The translations under genes and the position numbers were made by a program. Shown in pieces: positions 7,107-10,350 of a stretch of DNA of 10,350 bases (within the stretch, counting starts at the first letter, position 1; the number at the start of each line of letters is the position of its first letter). This DNA is from Sandaracinobacteroides sp041909755 (lineage in GTDB: Bacteria > Pseudomonadota > Alphaproteobacteria > Sphingomonadales > Sphingomonadaceae), in NCBI RefSeq assembly GCF_041909755.1, contig NZ_JAYRCW010000088.1, positions 1 through 10,350 of the forward strand. The letters are read 5' to 3'. The notes under the pieces were generated by a model. That model made no database searches. It was given only the letters and a program-made list of their open reading frames with translations, and was not told the DNA's origin.

Positions 7107-7874
7107 ATGGGCATCCGCCCGCGCCTGATGCTCCTCGCCGCGCTGCTGCTGGCGGCCCCTGCAACGGCCCAGCCCCTTGGCGGCACCCCCGCAGGCCCGC
7201 CGCCCGCCGCAGAGTCGGAGTTGCCCGCGACCGACCTGCTGGTCCGCTTTGAATCGCCCGTGCTGCGCTTCCGCTGGTCGCTGGCGCCCGAGGCCGCGCT
7301 GGAGCCGGCGCTCGTCACCGGGATGCGCGCCGAAGCCCTGGCCGAGCGGCAGAAGGCGATGCGGCAGGCAGAGGAGGATGCAAAATCCCCGCCGCCCGGC
7401 CGCCCGCCCTATCAGACGGAGTGGCTGGAGCGCTGGCAGCCGGCGGCGGAGACCGACCTGCTGCTGGCTCTTTCCGCCCGCCAGTACAGCTTCACCGGCG
7501 GGGCGCACGGCAATCTGGTGCTGCGATCGGTGATCTGGGATCGCGGCGCGGGACGCCGCATCAGCTTTGCCGAACTCTTCACCGATCCCGCAGCCGCGAT
7601 GGCCGTTCTGAAGCCCGCCTTCTGCAAGGCGCTGGATGCAGAGCGCGCCGCGCGCCGGCAGGGACAGGCGGCAGCCGGGTTCAGCGATTGCCCCGATCCG
7701 GCCGCCTATCCGATCGTGCCGCAGGGTGATGGCGCCATCGGCATGTTCCGCGTGCTGGTGCCGCCGTATGAAGCCGGCCCCTGGTCCGAAGGCGTCTATG
7801 AAATCGCGCTGGATGCAGCGCCGGTGCGCAACTTTCTGGCCCCCCGCTATCGCCCGGCCTTTACCAACCCTTGA
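7107..7874 (+). CDS. Exported DUF3298/DUF4163-type protein
   Basis: A 255-residue exported protein. A classical Sec signal peptide is visible: Arg-rich start (MGIRPR), hydrophobic core at 7-17 and an APATA site, with probable cleavage after Ala21. There is no lipobox cysteine. The mature part resembles DUF4163/DUF3298 proteins (the RsiV/PdaC-associated fold): a tyrosine-phenylalanine stretch leading to TGGAHGN at 130-136, then ISFAELFTD (152-160), and near the end the PYEAGPWSEGVYEI pattern at 220-233. Cys173 and Cys195 could form a disulfide in the periplasm. No deacetylase domain is attached, so no enzymatic activity can be claimed. ATG 7107 is 2 nt after the PhnA-domain stop, with GGAAG at 7094-7098 as ribosome site; the frame is open further upstream only as a shadow of that gene. 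Confidence 0.75.
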   Translation: MGIRPRLMLLAALLLAAPATAQPLGGTPAGPPPAAESELPATDLLVRFESPVLRFRWSLAPEAALEPALVTGMRAEALAERQKAMRQAEEDAKSPPPGRPPYQTEWLERWQPAAETDLLLALSARQYSFTGGAHGNLVLRSVIWDRGAGRRISFAELFTDPAAAMAVLKPAFCKALDAERAARRQGQAAAGFSDCPDPAAYPIVPQGDGAIGMFRVLVPPYEAGPWSEGVYEIALDAAPVRNFLAPRYRPAFTNP

Positions 7875-7889
7875 GGCGCTTCCTATAAC
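7860..7889 (+). promoter_or_regulatory. Possible sigma-70-type promoter giving a leaderless scaffold-gene mRNA
   Basis: TTTACC (7860-7865) and TATAAC (7884-7889) are separated by 18 nt. The -10-like hexamer ends 7 nt before the ATG at 7897, so transcription would begin at or next to the start codon. No Shine-Dalgarno precedes that ATG. The match in the -35 box is only partial and the short upstream gap makes chance agreement possible, so this is tentative. Confidence 0.35.
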
Positions 7890-7896
7890 CGGGGCG

Positions 7897-8349
7897 ATGG
7901 ACGCCCCCCTCTACAACGCGGAAATCCTGCGGCTGGCGGCCTCCATTCCCCATGCATCGCTGCCCGCCGCGCCGCAGGCCAGCGCCCGGCGCACATCCCC
8001 CATCTGCGGCAGCCGCGTGACGGTTGGCCTTGGCCTAGACCCTTCCGGCCGGGTCGTGGATTTCGGGCAGGAGGTTCGGGCCTGCGCGCTGGGCCAGGCC
8101 TCTGCCGCGATCCTCGGCCGACATGTGCTGGGCGAAACGGCGGAAGGTCTGGCGCAGGCGCATGCGCTGCTGAAAGGCTGGCTGAAGGGCGACGGGCCGC
8201 TGCCCGCGCCCCTTGCCGCGCGCTTCCCCGAACTCACCCTGTTCGAACCGGCCCGCGCCCATCCGGCCCGGCACCCCTCCATCCTGCTTGCCTTCGAGGC
8301 GAGCGCCGCCGCCGCCGCAGAGGCCGCTGCGCTGGCGCCGCAGGGCTGA
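7897..8349 (+). CDS. IscU/SufU/NifU-N-like Fe-S cluster scaffold protein (third ligand Cys absent)
   Basis: A 150-residue cytoplasmic protein with the NifU N-terminal/IscU pattern. It begins LYNAEILRLAASIPH, as scaffold proteins do with a Tyr-asparagine opening. It has a first cysteine in ICGSR (Cys37) and a second in RACALGQASAAIL (Cys63), the same numbers as the first two ligands of E. coli IscU. The third cluster cysteine (E. coli Cys106, in a K-C-x-L context) appears to be replaced: the matching stretch RHPSILLAFEA carries His126. The aspartate following CG in IscU is Ser39 here. It could assemble Fe-S clusters with altered ligation, or serve a different binding role. ATG 7897 gives the expected N-terminus. 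The stop is 2 nt from the next start. No iscS, sufS or other Suf gene is in the window. Confidence 0.72.
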   Translation: MDAPLYNAEILRLAASIPHASLPAAPQASARRTSPICGSRVTVGLGLDPSGRVVDFGQEVRACALGQASAAILGRHVLGETAEGLAQAHALLKGWLKGDGPLPAPLAARFPELTLFEPARAHPARHPSILLAFEASAAAAAEAAALAPQG

Positions 8350-8351
8350 CG

Positions 8352-10166
8352 ATGGCGGGAATCGCAGACACCACCATCCTCAGGGAAGCCGTGATCTTCC
8401 TGGGCGCGGCCGCCGTGATGGTGCCGCTGTTCAGCCGCTTCAAGCTGGGCGCGGTGCTGGGCTATCTGACGGCCGGCCTGCTGATCGGCCCCTACGGGTT
8501 CGGCCTGATCGACGACACCGAGGACGTGCTGGCGTTCGGCGAATATGGCATCGTGCTGCTGCTGTTCGTGATCGGGCTGGAGCTTCAGCCTGCGCGCCTG
8601 TGGGCCTTGAGACGCGACATCTTCGGCCTCGGCACGGCGCAGGTCGTGCTGACGGGGCTGGCGCTGGCGGCGACGCTGCTGCTGCTGACGGCGCTGACAT
8701 GGCAGTCGGCGCTCGTCGTCGGTCTTGCGCTCGCCCTCTCCTCCACCGCGCTCGTGGTGCAGTATCTGCAGGAAAAGGGCCAGCTGAACACGCGGGAGGG
8801 GGAGCGCATCTTCTCCATCCTGCTGTTGCAGGATCTGGCGATCGTGCCGCTGCTGATCATCGTCTCGGCGCTCAGCCGCGCGCCGAACCCGGATGCGCCC
8901 GAAGGGCTGACGCTGGTGGCCGCCAGCGTCGGCACCATCGTCGCGCTGGTGCTGGCCGGCCGCTATGTGCTGAACCCGGCGATGCGGCTGTTCGGGCAGG
9001 TCGGCACCCGCGACATCTTCGTGATCGCGGCGCTGCTCACCGTGCTGGGCGCCTCCTACCTGATGGCAAGTTTCGGCCTGTCCATGGCGCTGGGGGCCTT
9101 CATCGCGGGCGTGATGCTGGCGGACAGCCCCTACCGGCACGAGCTTGAGGCCGATATCGAGCCGTTCCGCGGCCTGTTGCTGGGCCTGTTCTTCCTGGCC
9201 GTGGGGATGACGCTGGATATTGCCGTGGTGCTTCGCAGCCCCGGGCAGGTGCTGATGCTGGTGGCGGCGCTGGTTCTGGTGAAGACAGCGGTGATCACTG
9301 TGCTGGCGCGGGCCTTCGGCACCCCGTGGGACAAGGCGCTGCCGATGGGCCTGCTGCTGAGCGAGGGCGGGGAGTTCGCCTTCGTGCTGCTGGCCTCTGC
9401 GGTGGCAGGGCTGCTGATCCGGCCCGACGCCGCCTCGCTGTTCACGGCGGTCGTCACCCTGTCGATGCTCTGCTCGCTGCTGCTGTCCACCCTTTATCGC
9501 CGCTATGCCGCTGCCCGCGCCCAGCCGGCAGACGATGGCGAACTGGACGGCCCGGAACCCGGCAGCCCCGGCAGCGTGATCGTGATCGGCTATGGCCGCT
9601 TTGGCCAGATCGTGACCCAGTTGCTGCATGCCCGCGGGCTGGACGTGGTGCTGATCGACACCAAGCCCGACCAGATCGAACAATCCCGGCGCTTCGGCTG
9701 GAAGGTCTATTACGGAGACGGCTTCCGCCCCGACGTGCTGCGCGCGGCCGGCGCGCGCGATGCCCGGCTGCTGATCGTGACATCCGGCGGCGCGTGGGAG
9801 CCGCAGCGGCTGGACGCCGTTCGCAAGGCCTTCCCGCACCTCAGGATCCTCGTCCGCGCGCATGATCGCGTGCACTATATGCGCCTCGTCGCCGCCGACA
9901 TCGATCTTGCCGTGCGGGAACTGTTCCACAGCGCCATCGAGGTGGGGCGGCTGGCGCTGCGCGAAGTGGGCACGGCAGAGGACACGATCGATTCCATCAC
10001 GGCGGAATATGTCCGCCGCGAACAGGAGAGGCTGGCGCTGCAGGTGGCGTCCGGCGACATCATGGCCGGGCGCGACACGATCTTCCGCCCGGGCACCGGC
10101 TGGAAGCCGGACGCGCCGGACACGTCGCTGGGCGAAATCCCGCCTGTTGAGCTGGATGCGCGCTGA
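8352..10166 (+). CDS. CPA2 family monovalent cation:proton antiporter with RCK/TrkA-N domain (KefB/KefC-type)
   Basis: A 604-residue inner-membrane transporter of the CPA2 family. Residues about 10-385 form the multi-helix Na+/H+ exchanger domain. Familiar KefC-like runs are FVIGLELQP (72-80), LLLQDLAIVPLL (157-168, Asp161 in the ion path), LEADIEPFRGLLLGLFFLAVGM (265-286) and SEGGEFAFVL (337-346). A short Pro/acidic linker (391-407) leads to a TrkA-N/RCK Rossmann domain with GYGRFG at 413-418, the acidic residue Asp436 at the end of the second strand, and VYYGDGFRPDVLRAAG at 452-467. The domain is expected to bind a nucleotide and gate K+/H+ exchange. Substrate specificity and glutathione regulation cannot be judged, and no KefF/KefG-type ancillary gene is present. 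A weak AGGG (8342-8345) precedes the ATG. It is probably co-transcribed with the scaffold gene. Confidence 0.93.
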   Translation: MAGIADTTILREAVIFLGAAAVMVPLFSRFKLGAVLGYLTAGLLIGPYGFGLIDDTEDVLAFGEYGIVLLLFVIGLELQPARLWALRRDIFGLGTAQVVLTGLALAATLLLLTALTWQSALVVGLALALSSTALVVQYLQEKGQLNTREGERIFSILLLQDLAIVPLLIIVSALSRAPNPDAPEGLTLVAASVGTIVALVLAGRYVLNPAMRLFGQVGTRDIFVIAALLTVLGASYLMASFGLSMALGAFIAGVMLADSPYRHELEADIEPFRGLLLGLFFLAVGMTLDIAVVLRSPGQVLMLVAALVLVKTAVITVLARAFGTPWDKALPMGLLLSEGGEFAFVLLASAVAGLLIRPDAASLFTAVVTLSMLCSLLLSTLYRRYAAARAQPADDGELDGPEPGSPGSVIVIGYGRFGQIVTQLLHARGLDVVLIDTKPDQIEQSRRFGWKVYYGDGFRPDVLRAAGARDARLLIVTSGGAWEPQRLDAVRKAFPHLRILVRAHDRVHYMRLVAADIDLAVRELFHSAIEVGRLALREVGTAEDTIDSITAEYVRREQERLALQVASGDIMAGRDTIFRPGTGWKPDAPDTSLGEIPPVELDAR

Positions 10167-10190
10167 TCCGCCCTGATTTTCGCCCGCTGC

Positions 10191-10207
10191 TGCCCCAAAA
10201 TTCAGCA
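10191..10207 (+). promoter_or_regulatory. NtrC-like binding box, distal (TGC-N11-GCA)
   Basis: This 17-bp element has the TGC-N11-GCA frame of the NtrC site (consensus TGCACC-N5-GGTGCA) and matches five of six bases in the left half (TGCCCC) but only GCA in the right. Its centre, 10199, is about 97 bp upstream of the start point predicted from the sigma-54 promoter at 10270. A second box lies 20 bp downstream on the same helical face. Confidence 0.45.
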
Positions 10208-10210
10208 ATC

Positions 10211-10227
10211 TGCCGCCAAATTGGGCA
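10211..10227 (+). promoter_or_regulatory. NtrC-like binding box, proximal (TGC-N11-GCA)
   Basis: This is a second 17-bp TGC-N11-GCA element, starting exactly 20 bp (about two helical turns) after the first. Inside the frame it reads TGCCGC in the left half and TGGGCA in the right, a partial match to TGCACC-N5-GGTGCA. Its centre, 10219, is about 77 bp upstream of the predicted start point. Tandem spacing and distance fit an enhancer for NtrC-type activation. The outer arms of the two boxes also form an inverted repeat (CTGCCCCAA at 10190-10198, TTGGGCAG at 10221-10228). Confidence 0.45.
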
Positions 10228-10269
10228 GTTTCTGGCCCTGAAGGCCGAAAGTCCGCCATGCAAGGCGGT

Positions 10270-10285
10270 TGGCACGGCGCTTGCT
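10270..10285 (+). promoter_or_regulatory. Sigma-54 (RpoN) promoter, -24/-12 type
   Basis: TGGCACG-N4-TTGCT matches the sigma-54 consensus TGGCACG-N4-TTGCW at every defined position. GG at 10271-10272 and GC at 10283-10284 have the required 10-nt spacing. Transcription would start near 10296, giving a leader of about 45 nt before the ATG at 10341. Such promoters need an enhancer-binding activator; two NtrC-like boxes lie 40-80 bp upstream. Together these imply nitrogen-limitation control of the downstream gene. Confidence 0.85.
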
Positions 10286-10340
10286 GCTTCAGGGGCTGAA
10301 CGGGGCCTGCACCCTGCCATCGTGGGAGCTATCCGAAATC

Positions 10341-10350
10341 ATGAAGAAGG
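10341..10350 (+). CDS. Start of a gene cut by the window end; probably PII signalling protein (glnB/glnK)
   Basis: Only ATG-AAG-AAG-G is visible (Met-Lys-Lys). GGGAG at 10324-10328 is a plausible ribosome site 12 nt upstream. PII proteins of proteobacteria typically begin MKKIEAIIKPFK, and glnB-glnA or glnK-amtB operons commonly have a sigma-54/NtrC promoter like the one found here. The identification rests on that context and three codons, so it is an inference; another RpoN-dependent gene is possible. Confidence 0.45.

Noticed and set aside
7911..10259. A very long open frame (782 codons) on the minus strand opposite the scaffold and antiporter genes
   Set aside because: It is rich in His, Gln, Arg and Gly with no recognisable domain, as expected for the antisense of G+C-rich genes with strong third-position bias. 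The plus strand carries clear conserved families.
10234..10268. Two small hairpins (GGCC/GGCC at 10234-10246; CCGCC/GGCGG at 10253-10268) as a terminator for the antiporter gene
   Set aside because: Neither is followed by a T-run, stems are 4-5 bp, and such pairs are common by chance in G+C-rich DNA.
1..10350. CRISPR arrays, tRNA or rRNA genes, insertion sequences, prophage or defence genes
   Set aside because: I looked on both strands and saw no regularly spaced repeats, cloverleaf-like genes, terminal inverted repeats or matching protein families.

Overview
The window is G+C-rich, compact and entirely plus-strand in its coding. It looks like a chromosomal housekeeping region of an alphaproteobacterium, most likely a member of the Sphingomonadales. 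That placement rests on codon usage, protein style and gene content (CvpA with an acidic tail, short PhnA-domain protein, minimal IscU-like scaffold); no 16S or other phylogenetic marker is present, so it is an inference.

Layout: (1) 1-2010, the C-terminal two thirds of an HAE1-type RND efflux pump, cut by the window start; (2) 2039-3253, a DUF445/YjiN-type membrane protein; (3) 3303-6806, a tight run radA, cvpA, cysS (10-nt gap, then a 1-nt stop/start overlap); (4) 6808-7874, a PhnA-domain small protein and an exported DUF3298-type protein, each 1-2 nt behind the preceding gene; (5) 7897-10166, an IscU/SufU-like Fe-S scaffold and a KefB/KefC-type CPA2 antiporter with an RCK/TrkA-N domain, 2 nt apart; (6) 10167-10350, an intergenic region with a consensus sigma-54 promoter, two tandem NtrC-like boxes and the first codons (Met-Lys-Lys) of what is probably a PII gene (glnB/glnK).

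The one strong anomaly is inside cysS. The catalytic two thirds has the G+C-rich composition of its neighbours, but from about 6336 to the stop codon at 6806 the reading frame continues in A+T-rich DNA (122 of 360 bases, 34% G+C, counted over 6421-6780) with codons such as TTA, AGA and AAA that are otherwise avoided here. The protein still reads as a plausible CysRS C-terminal domain, so the gene looks like a working mosaic whose 3' third came from an A+T-rich donor. I see no transposase, integrase, phage gene, CRISPR array, tRNA or rRNA. Apart from the mosaic cysS and the nitrogen-type promoter at the right edge, the window is ordinary core genome, and I do not see an undescribed multi-gene system.
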